From Antennarius striatus (Eukaryota; Chordata; Actinopteri; Lophiiformes; Antennariidae), in contig NC_090785.1 in assembly GCF_040054535.1 (NCBI RefSeq), positions 8,808,501-8,872,500 on the forward strand: a DNA stretch of 64,000 bases. Reading direction: 5' to 3'. Positions within the stretch are counted from its first letter, which is position 1, and each line of letters begins with the position of its first letter. The notes beneath the pieces were generated by a model. The model did not search any database, had not been told where the DNA came from, and worked only from the letters and a program-made list of their open reading frames with translations. Positions 1-17,374 of this stretch are shown here, piece by piece. The position numbers were made by a program, and so were the translations under genes.

Positions 1-2130
1 AGCTGCCCTGTTAATTGTGAGGCCTCCCATTGCCAGCTATCTACAACCTACATAATGGTATGTACAAGCAGTGGATGATATGATGTATCACGTATACATA
101 TATATATATATAAAACGGGACTGTAATGTCATCAGATTTTACATCATACACTATATACATTTACTGCGATGTATATTTCTGTAGTGTCTGGCAGTATTCA
201 TTATTTGACATTGGTGAAAATCAATGACTTGAGAGGATTTTTGCAAAAATGTAATTGGTTTGTCAGAAGTTTTGGTCGCCAAAACACTTTCCTTTCTAAG
301 GCAGTCCGATTAGTAAACAGTTTCTCCAGTAATTTATTAGGTGTGTAGTATTTTGCTGGAGGCCTATTTCAGTTTACCCAAACTCCTCCTGAAAGAGAAT
401 CTGACAGTATCTCACAACCCAGTTCTCCTCACAATTTCTGACAGTGATTTATTCAGTTTGAACTGAGAACATCGACTTCAACTTGTAAATATAAAACTCA
501 TAATACGCCAAATGTGTTAACGACCTTTAAATATTGTTATCAAAGGAAAGAGCTTGCCTATGTGAAAGTGAAAGAATTGATGAGGCCAGGAATGGTTAAA
601 CCTCCTCCAGGGAAAAAGTCAACACACCCAACTGTTTTTGATCAATGGCATAGAGCTATCATGAGGATGGTTACATAAGGGAAGTTGCCTGGGCTTGTCC
701 TGGGTACTGTAATCAATGCTGAAAACAATTTCAGTCAAAACAATGCAGAGGAGCAATAGACCCATTTCATGCCCTGAAGCAAACGTGACATGTTGAGTCT
801 TTTCCCTGCACCATCTACTGGTAAATGAAAGTAACTCCCACGTTACACTTCAGTACAGACAGCACTGGTAATTTTCCACCCTGTAGAGGCAACACACATT
901 CTGGCACTGTACGTTTCTAGATGTTTCTAGTGTTGTCACGTACTCTTCTGGTTTTACTAACACGGTATTAAGGTATGACTTTGTTCATGACAGATTGTAC
1001 AGTAAAGCCTTCACACATAGTGAAGGACTGAAAAAACTGTCTCTAGCTACAATATATGACATAGTTTACGAAAAAGTCAATATTCACAATCAGCTTTTAT
1101 GGAAACCAATCTATTGAAGAGAAAAGAACAGATTCGTGAATATAGGCAACATGGCATTTTTCCATTGTTCTTCAGTTGCAAACAACATATCACTGAGTGA
1201 AATGGGAAGAAAATGTAGACCCGTCACTTCAACTGGTCTGATCCGGTTTGTGGGACCATGTAACACACAAGTAAAGATTCATCCGCGTAGCCTTTCCCGT
1301 GACGTCAGCTGTTCAAAATTTTCATGACGCAGCTGCTGAAAATGTATCTTCGTTAATTCGAGCAAGAGTCTCTCTTAATTGTATTCATCATATCGGTCAA
1401 GTACTTTTATATCTGTTTTTAGTCAAATAATGAAATAATAGTTCATGTTTGAATGCGTTTATTGTTGCGCAGCAATGGGACTATTTTTTTCGAATGAATA
1501 CCTCTTCTTGATGTGGCCGAATCACCCACTAAGTATATATAAGTCAAGCGACGCCGTACCGCCTCACACGATGCGACATTTGGTACGGTAGGAGTCGTGC
1601 GAGTTGAACGCAAGGTTCTTTTTGTTTTTCTTTGAACTTTTGAGGGTAGTCGTGAAGATACATAGATTTGCTATGTAACTTGATAGTAGTGACATTTTCC
1701 AATTAGTGCGTTGATTTTACAGCAACTATCATTAGGCTATCTTGAACGTATGTGACTGTTTCGTTATCAGTTTGCAAATTACCTCGTGATTTTCAACGAG
1801 GCTTTTGCCTGTTTTTTTTAATCAACTTTCTGACATTCTGTTAAACGTTACTGAAACTTTCAGGTTTTTTAGCTTTTTACTGAAATCAAATCTTAAATCT
1901 TGTCAGTCGACGCCATTTGCCTAGCGAACGGAAAGACCCAAATGTCAGGCTTTGTGGTCTAGAGTTATCCTAGTTACACCCTAGTGTTTTTCGTAATCGT
2001 GTGTTTAGTTCAGTATATATAGTCTGAGATAATGCGTTGTACGCGGGTCATAATTGAAAGAAGTGTATTTTCAATCTGTAACAATTATTGGCACAACATG
2101 GGGGCTGTGACGTAGCAGCAGTCGAATGGT
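1..2130. other. Non-coding stretch upstream of malat1
   Basis: I see no coding gene here. The longest reading frame is about 60 codons and resembles nothing I know. The stretch is AT-rich at first. CpG density rises from about 1,550 onward, as expected close to a promoter. A perfect CRE octamer TGACGTCA lies at 1300-1307. A TATA-like TATATATAA lies at 1534-1542, followed by a 7-bp inverted repeat (CCGTACC at 1554-1560, GGTACGG at 1582-1588). These could form an upstream or alternative malat1 promoter. Confidence 0.5.
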
Positions 2131-2276
2131 TTCCTATTGGTTTATTCGAAATGCGTAAGACGTAAACTCGTTTCATAAGGGCGTGGCCAGAGGAGTTAGC
2201 CGCGAGGTTGCTAATTGCCACGGAGCGCCGACGAAAAATCTTATTCTATAAAGCGGTTGCGTTTTAAGATAAAAGA
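2107..2276 (+). promoter_or_regulatory. malat1: Candidate malat1 core promoter (CCAAT, GC box, TATA)
   Basis: In order there is a CRE-like TGACGTAG near 2107, an inverted CCAAT box (ATTGG) near 2137, a GC/KLF-type box GGGCGTGGCC near 2180, and TATAAAG at 2247-2253 in a CpG-rich stretch. This order fits a vertebrate Pol II promoter starting near 2277. The rival is the TATATATAA at 1534-1542, which would put the start near 1565. I prefer the downstream site because it has three boxes at normal spacing, but nothing in the sequence settles it. Confidence 0.4.
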
Positions 2277-2773
2277 TTTAAAGGAGATCTCATAATTAGA
2301 CCCCAGTTTGGGAAATTATTTACTACGAAAATCTTATGACAAAAAGCAGGAAATCATTACAGAAAGTGAATGCTTTTGCAAAGTCGGCAGAGCCACTGGA
2401 GAGTAGACTGAGCTAATAGTAAGCTAATAAACGGAGCGTCTAGTATTCTAGGGTAATGTTTAAAATGGGCTACATGAAGTTGCAGATCATGTCAGTCATT
2501 AAATTTGAGGACGAAATCACTCAATTTTTTTCAACGAATTGATCTTGAAATCAGTCTTAAGAACCTGAATTGATTTGGTAATCATCTAGCAGGTTTTTTT
2601 TTTGTTTTTTTCATTTTGGTGAAAGTTCTGTAAGGGCTCAAGTGATGAATCAAATGCTCAGATTTATATTTGGACTTTAATCAACAAGACGGAAGATTTT
2701 AATTTTTTGGGGAGGGGGGAAATGGACTGAGTCAAAGATTGCAAGATCCATGCGGAGTGAGGCCATAAGAAAT

Positions 2774-2949
2774 GGGAGGATGACAGTGGAGCCAGTTGTG
2801 ACGGGACCAGAGGGCGTGGGAGGACCAGAGAGGAGCCAGGCAGGACAAGACCAGAGGGCATGGGAGGACCGCAGTGGAGCCAGGCAGAACGGGACCAGAG
2901 GGCGTGGGAGGATCGCAGTGGAGCCAGACAGGACAGGACCAAAGGGCGA
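2774..2949 (+). repeat. 44-bp purine-rich tandem repeat, four units, in malat1
   Basis: Four imperfect units of exactly 44 bp lie at 2774-2817, 2818-2861, 2862-2905 and 2906-2949. Each opens with GGGAGGA and contains a GTGGAGCCAG- or GAGGAGCCAG-type core and an ACCAGAGGGC-type end. A purine-rich remnant continues to about 2980. On the RNA strand it is rich in GGAGGA/GGAGCC, resembling exonic splicing enhancers bound by SR proteins. Open frames cross it only because the unit has few stops; they are not considered coding. Confidence 0.85.
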
Positions 2950-3702
2950 GGAGGGAAAAGGAGAGGGCCAGGAGAGCAGGAAGCAGCCAGCAGCTGTCAT
3001 CAGTGTGCACCAGAGGGAGCCAGACACCCAGAGCAGAGTAGCATCGATGAAGCAGTTGCAGCAGTCCCACAGCCAGCCAGCCATTGAGAGGGTGGAAGGG
3101 CACGGCATGTCTTCTAGCTACAGAAGTTTAAAGGAAGGCTGTGGTTTGTATGCGGGGTAGTGGTATCTGTAACACCAGGAGTAAAGTTAATCCGAAAATA
3201 TACAACTGTTGTAGAAACAAAATTTCTCGCACAGTTTTCTCTTCCTCTTTTCAGGCAAAGTAAAGCGTTTTGTGTGGTGGTCATTCCTCCCGTTGTGCAC
3301 TGACATGAGTGTGGCGATGCCGCTGTGAATGCCTTGGTAGTGTGCTGGCAAGAGGAGCATCTTATCGGACTTCCCTGCCCCCTGCCATCAGAAGTAGTTC
3401 GCCCCCAGCCAGCAAGAGAGGCAATCCTTTGTTGTTCATAGGTCTCCCCAAAGAAGTTTTCGGCATTTGGAATGTGAGAATGGATGGAGAATGGTGCTGC
3501 CAATTGTGTGTGTACATCAAACCAGTACTTCGGATGCGCTTCAGTGGTACCGATCGGCTCTAACCGCCTTAGTCTGAGCAGTGAGTCAATGCATGATTTA
3601 TTCATGTGGGTGTCAGTATCGATACATTAATTGCCCATGTTCTGTAGTACATACAAATTTTGCAACAAAAAATTGTTAAATGGTTGCCCTGGTTGGGAAA
3701 GG

Positions 3703-6700
3703 ATGGGGGAGGGGGGATTTAAATCGTGTTTCGAGTTCTTCTTTTCACAGGCCTGTCCCCCCCAAGGCTGACCATCGAAAGAATCCCCCTGTGCTAGTCA
3801 TTCGTTACAAGCCGAGGTCATCTCATTATTTACTGTAGTGCTATGGATCGGCAGCATGTGCATCCACTGCTGTTCAGAGGTGCAGGAAGGTATTTGGTAT
3901 TCAATACATCTAGATTCTTATTCATTCCATATAATTTTGAGGTGGGGATTATTCACATATTGAGTAATGGGAGGGGTGGGTTGGGCGTTAATGAGTCTTC
4001 TCCCAGACTTTACAGCTCAACGTTAACCAACGCTAATCACATCATCCAAGTGCACCCAACAAGAATCAAGTGGACAATTTACCCCGAGAACTGCACAGCT
4101 AGTCTTCTGGTGTAGCAAGGAGCACTGTTTTGTCCAGGGAGTGTGGTAAAAAGTCTCCTTACTAGAAGTCATTGTAATTCTGTACAGGCTTCAAGTTGCT
4201 TTGTGGGGTTGGGAGTGGGCTTTGTGTTTTGACTTTTGCAGATTAAGTTATAAGGCCCAATCTTCAAAAATCTACGTTGAAGTCCATGCCCACAGTTCAT
4301 AAGGATGGAGTCCTTCGCTTTAAAGCTGATGGTATTTAAATGCTTCCTCTGGAAACGAGCTTAAATTTTATAGTAACTACATTCATAGTCACACAATTGT
4401 GTGGTTATTAAGGCAGTGTTGTAACGCCATTATTGTCCTGTAGTTCTGTACTGCTTTGTTTGAGGGGTTATGTGGGGAGAGGCTTTTTCCTTTTCATTTT
4501 TTCAGCGTACTGTCCTGTGAGCTTTCAATACCAGAGACCATCAGGAACTCTGCTAACTCATTGTTATGTACAAGTTTCCTTGCGCATCGAGCATCACGTA
4601 AGGTCACTAAATGTCTTTTCTCTTAACATTCATTGTCTGGCTATGTGCCTCCATTGCAATTCCTTTGCAATTAGTTACTATGCCTTGTATTGACAATACA
4701 ATGAGTGAACTATCTGTAAAGGATTTTCTTATTGCATAATAAATGCATAGCTTGTTGTGATTGAATACAATTTTGGCATGCATTTGTTCTTTTGGGAGGG
4801 CTGTGGGGGGAGCTTTTCTTGTGCTTTTTCAGGTATGAGCTTGGAACTTTGTAGAGCACGGCTGTGATCTGCACTCCAATGACATCCTTTTCAAAGTGGA
4901 AATTGAAGGCAGATAAGTTGAATCCATCAAATACTGGTGTCAAAAGCGGAACTCTTGCAACCATAGTGGGCAATGTCTTAAATGGGCTCGACTGCCCTTT
5001 GTTCTTTAAATGGAAAAACTTGCAGTACTTGGCTTAAGAAATGACAATACTGTGATTTCTGTGATAACGGGAAGATTGAAAGGATCCTTCATTGATTCTG
5101 ACGTTATCTGCAGTAAAGCATTTGGGTAAGGATAACAATAGTCAGTTCTGATGCTGTGACTTGGGTGTAGGGGTGTTTCTTTTCTGCCTCTGATTTTTCA
5201 GAATAAGATGCAAAGGAAGACTGCAGTCTACGTATGACAACACGGGACTCGCCCTTCCTTTTAAAATCAACGAACATGCAGTTTGAACAAGTGGACTCAG
5301 GTTCTTTTAATTAGTCTATAGACTTTGGCCCTCAGCTGCTAGCCATTGCGCAACTGTGCATATGGCAAGTTGGTGACAGATTTCTCACATCGCGCAACTG
5401 TGCGAAGTATTTTTAAATTCAAGCAGCTGAGGAAAGCTGTGCATGGTGCAGCTTTTATTTGATCTGAACTGCAGTGCAAATGTGTTGCTTTAGTTTATAT
5501 TGTGCAGTGGTTTGGGTCGGGTGTATCCCTATTCTTTTTTCACAGAACTCGGAGTGCAAGACTGGTTTAAGTGCAAGTGAAATCCTCTAACCCGGATTGC
5601 GTAGTAAGATGTTGGCTTAACCTTCTTAATTTTACGCAATATTTTAGTTGACACAATAACATCTTGGAACTGGCTCTGTTAACCTCAGATTATCACAACA
5701 ACAATGCTTTACTAGTGTATTCTCCTTTGGCCTTGGGCCCTATTGCTTTGCATCTCCAACCATAAGATGAGTTGAACTCGAATCTTTGGGTATTTTGTGG
5801 TGGGTGTGTTTTTGTAGATTACTTTGTTTCAGATCATTCACATCTGTCCGCTCCGATCTCGCCTGTCCCTGAATGCAAAGTCATCTGTGGAAGCTATCGG
5901 CGAATCCAAGTGTGGCTCCTAAATGAAGTACCAACCCCTTGTCTGCTTGAGCTTAAGTCTGAACCCCTGACGTCCTTCGCAGAAGTCCCGCTCTGTGTTG
6001 TGTGTGTGCCCCTTTCTTCTCCCCTTGGTTTCTCAGGTCACAATGCCTAAAATCATTTTTAATTTGTCACCTGGGATGGCTAACTGTCATGGAGAATCCA
6101 GTGACCTTAAGATCAAGATCTGCAAGCTTGTCTCGCTAATACTGCATCACTTCAGTCTCATGGGTGCGAAGTTAAGTGATTTCGGTTCCCTTAATTTTTC
6201 TTTAACATGTCATGGCTTTAATGTGTAACAACATGTTGCATGCACATGAGCTCTGCATAACATTTTATTCGTAGTGTTAATACAGAACATCATGTTCATG
6301 TTAGGGTTTTTTTTTTTATCATTTAGATTTTGGGCGGGGGGGGCAACAGTCTTCTCTCTTTCAGATTTCTTGTTTAGGTTGGCTTGCGGCTGAGACAGGT
6401 GACCTACTAAGTGTCTGCAGGGAGTCGTGGGATGAGTTGCTCTAGCCAGCCTCAGGTTTCAGTTTTGAATACATTGAAGAATTGAGAATCGCTAAGGACG
6501 AATAGCTGTGGTAAACGCTCCTACCTCTCGTCTGGTAAACGACAATATTGACATAATTTGTCATGTTGGATTAGTGTTCCCGGGGTTGTTGGGGGTGGGG
6601 TGGGGTGGGGGGTTAATATTATCTTGTCTCTTTCCATTACAGCTTAGAATTTTTCGAGAAAGTCCCACTGTCCATACGCCTTGCGAGTCCAGTCAATTTG

Positions 6701-6849
6701 CAAAGGGAAAACGGCTATGAGTCACCAGGGATGTCGGTATTGTGGCTTAACTATGGATTAAAGGATTTTGTTATCACTCATATGCCAGTACTTTGTTGTG
6801 GGGAATGCTGGGATTGTGGCAACCAGTTGTCTCTTTCTTCAAGTTTCAG
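3703..6849 (+). other. Array of G-run plus polypyrimidine-AG modules in malat1
   Basis: Twelve polypyrimidine-AG tracts, each like an intron 3' end, finish at 3750, 4006, 4241, 4505, 4832, 5201, 5545, 5817, 6036, 6364, 6642 and 6849. Spacing is 207 to 369 nt, mean about 280. All but the one at 6036 are preceded within about 50 nt by one or more GGG/GGGG runs (examples: 3705-3716, 4463-4482, 4794-4810, 6332-6343, 6582-6612). Two further tracts without clear G-runs end at 3254 and 3391. Sequence between modules shows no obvious repeat, so this is not a simple satellite. Function (U2AF/PTB/hnRNP H docking) is inference. Confidence 0.65.
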
Positions 6850-6909
6850 CCTCGTGACCGAGAGTTACCTGCTTGTGACAGGCTAATGTAGCAGCCCAGT
6901 ATTGAGGGG

Positions 6910-6991
6910 TTTTCTTTTCCTGGAGGAACAAACACTTTGTTCCTCCAGGTTTTGCTTTCACCCTTATTACAGCAACAACAAAAAAGCAAAA
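6910..6991 (+). ncRNA. malat1: malat1 expression-and-nuclear-retention element and A-rich tract (triple helix)
   Basis: U-rich motif 1 (TTTTCTTTT, 6910-6918) is followed by a perfect 14-bp hairpin: CCTGGAGGAACAAA (6919-6932), loop CAC, complement 6936-6949. U-rich motif 2 (TTTTGCTTT) is at 6950-6958. The A-rich tract AAAAAAGCAAAA (6980-6991) abuts the mascRNA start. In the mammalian RNA these parts form a bipartite U-A-U triple helix with a C-G doublet that protects the non-polyadenylated 3' end. The GC dinucleotides in motif 2 and the A tract are both present here at matching places. Confidence 0.93.
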
Positions 6992-7050
6992 GACTCTGGT
7001 GTTGGCACTCCTGACTATGTCGGGACAGGGTTCAATTCCCTGTGGAGTCC
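6992..7050 (+). tRNA. malat1: mascRNA, tRNA-like small RNA at the malat1 3' end
   Basis: A tRNA-like fold immediately follows the A-rich tract. The acceptor stem pairs 6992-6998 with 7043-7049 (GACTCTG with TGGAGTC, two G-T wobbles). The anticodon-like stem pairs 7010-7015 with 7019-7024 around a three-base loop, too small for a true anticodon. The T arm is a 6-bp stem (7025-7030, 7038-7043) around TTCAATT. This matches mammalian mascRNA in plan and in the GTTGGCACTCCTG block. RNase P and RNase Z are expected to release it. It is not a decoding tRNA. Confidence 0.93.
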
Positions 7051-9782
7051 TGCTTTTTTTGTAATATGCTGCATGAAGGGAAGAATGTTTTGAGTTGCCC
7101 ACTGGCAATTTCACCCATGTTTGTTTTGTTAAATGTGGTTCCCTTTCTAAATTCAACATTTTTTCTTTATTTTTGCTGCAGTAATATATTTTTCTGATGA
7201 GTAATTAAATAAATGTGTGCAAGTCAAGTTTGGCTGGGTCAGGGTTTTGATTTTGGGTTAGTTGGATTTGGTTACACTATTGTAGCTGGTCACCACGGCA
7301 GTGAACCACAAACATAATATATGATCTCCAACACCGGCCCCATGCTGGCAAACCAACATCCTCGGCTGTTTTTGACCACATTTTTCATGCTGCCAAAAAA
7401 AAAGAGTGCAAACTGCTATGTACTGAATATATTAAAAGAAAAAACTGCATACACCCTTGGAGTTGGTATTTTCTGAGTTTTTTGCTTTAAAACTTAGCCT
7501 ACTTGCAGGCAATGATTATCTTGCAGATGAGATAAAATTGAATGCTATTTACTGTAGGTCTTTTTGTAGAAATTAAATACAGTAATGTACACTTGGTGTG
7601 GTTTTCAAACTACAGGATGGAATCAGATTTTTATTTCATCATGGTAATTACATCGAGCTAGTTGAAGTGTGTAAGGTTCTAATCTGGTGTGGGAATTAAC
7701 TTGACAAGATGAAGATGGTTAATGTAAGGGTTATGAATCTAATCACACTCAAATCATTAGACTTTGGGATAAAAGCAAAAAAATAATTAACATTTTTGCA
7801 GGAGAAAAACAAATCTCAAGGAGAGCCACGGAGATCACCCTGTGAGGACTGACAGACCTGTCATAAGTGTTGCATTTAGAAAATGGCATCTGAATCACAC
7901 AATACTCTCCAAACCAATACTGTACCAGATTAGGAATGAGCCTGAAAACTGCTTCCTGCAGTGTTTTGCATTGTCTCCCATAGGTCTACTCACTGAAGCT
8001 GACAGGTGTGGCACCTGTGATTCTGTATGGGGGATTGAAAGAAATCTGCAGAGATGTGAATAAAAGACAAAATGCTATAGATGACGTGCCAACAGGAAAG
8101 CTGGAAAGGCCACATGAAGTCTGACATCAGAGCAAACTGTTTAGTCTCATATCTGCCGAGTTACTTCAAACTGACGTGAAACTTTAATCTATGGGGTGTT
8201 AATGTTATGTTTTACAGTTCCCATTAGGCTAAATCCTCCTGCCATGTTTGTGACAAGAGGATGGCCCTAAAGCCTCATTGGACCATATTCCACATAGTGG
8301 GCGGCACAGAAAATTAAATGTTTCATGTCTTTTTTTTAGTTTGTGTAAATATGGATGTTCAACTATTTGAAGAAATCACCTTTCCCATTCTGATAATAAT
8401 TTTGATAGATACTTTATTAATCCCAGAGGAAATTGTATATATCCATTGCTCAGGCATTACATAACAAATACTAGATAAACACCAGGAGAAAAAGAAACTC
8501 ATCACAGGACATACCACAAGACATACACTACACTAACAGACACATGCAGCACTAACAGGACTTGTATAATAAACTATAACTACAATATAAAAAGTATAAA
8601 ATTAAAATATAAACAGTATAGAATTTAAAAAATATTAGTTATTATTATTATTATTACAGTTATTATTTGCACCTCAATGATGCTGTTCATGTAAATCTAT
8701 TTCAACTTCTGTTTTTATCTGGTGCCCTATTGCACCAGATTTGGTCTGTTTTGACCATCTTTTCCAGGTACCTACTGTCCTCTTTTACAGACAACTTGGA
8801 AAACATGATGACATTAAATCCTACAGACTAAACCTGGCAATTAGTGAACATCTCACTCTTCATTTTTTTGTATAGATGCCAAAGCATTGTCTTGGTGACC
8901 AGTCAAAGGAGAATAAAAAGTGGTTTCTAGTCATTATTCTCAGTGTTCGTTGGATATTTCAAGCTTCTAACATTAAAAGTGAGTGAGAATCAACTTTAAG
9001 TAGATGTCAATAATTACATGTATTTCTCAGTAGACCCCTTTGAATCCTCTATTTTGTCACTACATCGACAATGTAATTGCCATCATTGTCATCTTTAAAG
9101 GAGAATCCTGTTATATTCTTGTACATTTATACCACAATACCTACCCCTAGATAGGGTGAAATTTCTCGAGTACTGACTACATACAGGAGGATGTGCAACA
9201 ATACAAATAACAGCATCAGATAGTGAGAAAAATGTGTATATGTATATACTTATGAGAAGCACAAACATATTTCCTTAAAGCTCTTTGCAAATTTGACCGC
9301 CAGAAAAATTATTTTTAGGGTTCCTTCATTCCCCCAGATGATACTGATTGGGAACATGACATTAATTTAAGCATCCAGTCACTTCTGGAAACTAGTCCTA
9401 AAATTACACTTAATAAGTGGCTTGTCTAGTAGTGTCAGGAGCCCCTCACACATAACGAGTGATTCTACATGCATTTCCATCACTGGTTCTGTACAACTCA
9501 ACAGTCTCACGTTAAAATATTCCAGATATCAGACACGCCTGGTCACTGGTGCATGTTTTTCTTCATTTTGATATTCTAGTTTAGCACATGTTCCAATAAT
9601 TGCACTGTACCAAGTATGAACGTCTGCCTCCTATTTTTGGGAACCTTTATCCTGGAACTATTGTCTGTTTACAATGTTCACACGGACCCGTTTGACTCCA
9701 GTACGATCCTAGCTGCGTTGTAGAGCGGTCTGTGTAGTTCTGTCTCACTTCTGTGTTTGATGAGGTGTGGAAGAAAGAGGAG
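7051..9782. other. malat1-scyl1 intergenic region
   Basis: No gene is recognised. A polypyrimidine-AG tract ends at 7181 and a poly(A) signal AATAAA lies at 7208-7213, just past mascRNA. It could serve read-through transcripts. A retroelement tail lies near 8,395-8,640. The last few hundred bases before 9783 should hold the scyl1 promoter and 5' UTR; I see no clear TATA box there. Confidence 0.5.
8395..8640 (-). repeat. Retroelement 3' end (LINE/SINE tail)
   Basis: Read on the minus strand, the stretch ends in the tail AATTTCCTCTGGGATTAATA followed by AAGTATCTATCA. This conserved 3' terminus is shared by many fish LINEs and the SINEs that use them. Related tails occur at about 28,961, 36,100 and 37,078 in this window. 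The body toward 8,640 is AT-rich and decayed. The family is not assigned; the inner boundary is approximate. Confidence 0.55.

Positions 9783-17374
<7,592 letters not shown>

Larger units (their letters stand above)
2277..6991 (+). ncRNA. malat1: malat1 long nuclear non-coding RNA
   Basis: In other vertebrates malat1 is an abundant, mostly unspliced RNA kept in nuclear speckles, where it contacts splicing factors. Here it is recognised by its 3' end: an ENE with two U-rich motifs (6910-6918, 6950-6958), an A-rich tract (6980-6991), then the tRNA-like mascRNA from 6992. RNase P cleavage is expected between 6991 and 6992. The next gene on the same strand is scyl1, as in human 11q13. No frame above about 165 codons exists and none looks coding. 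The body holds a 44-bp purine-rich tandem repeat and about a dozen G-run plus polypyrimidine-AG modules. The start is uncertain (near 2277, or near 1565), giving about 4.7 to 5.4 kb. Identity is very likely; extent is inferred. Confidence 0.88.

Noticed and set aside
2664-3160. Overlapping open frames on both strands at 2.66-3.16 kb
   Set aside because: They come from the 44-bp purine-rich repeat with few stops, show no known domain, and lie inside malat1.
6839-7159. Minus-strand 106-codon frame over the malat1 3' end
   Set aside because: It runs through the ENE and mascRNA, whose RNA structure explains the sequence.
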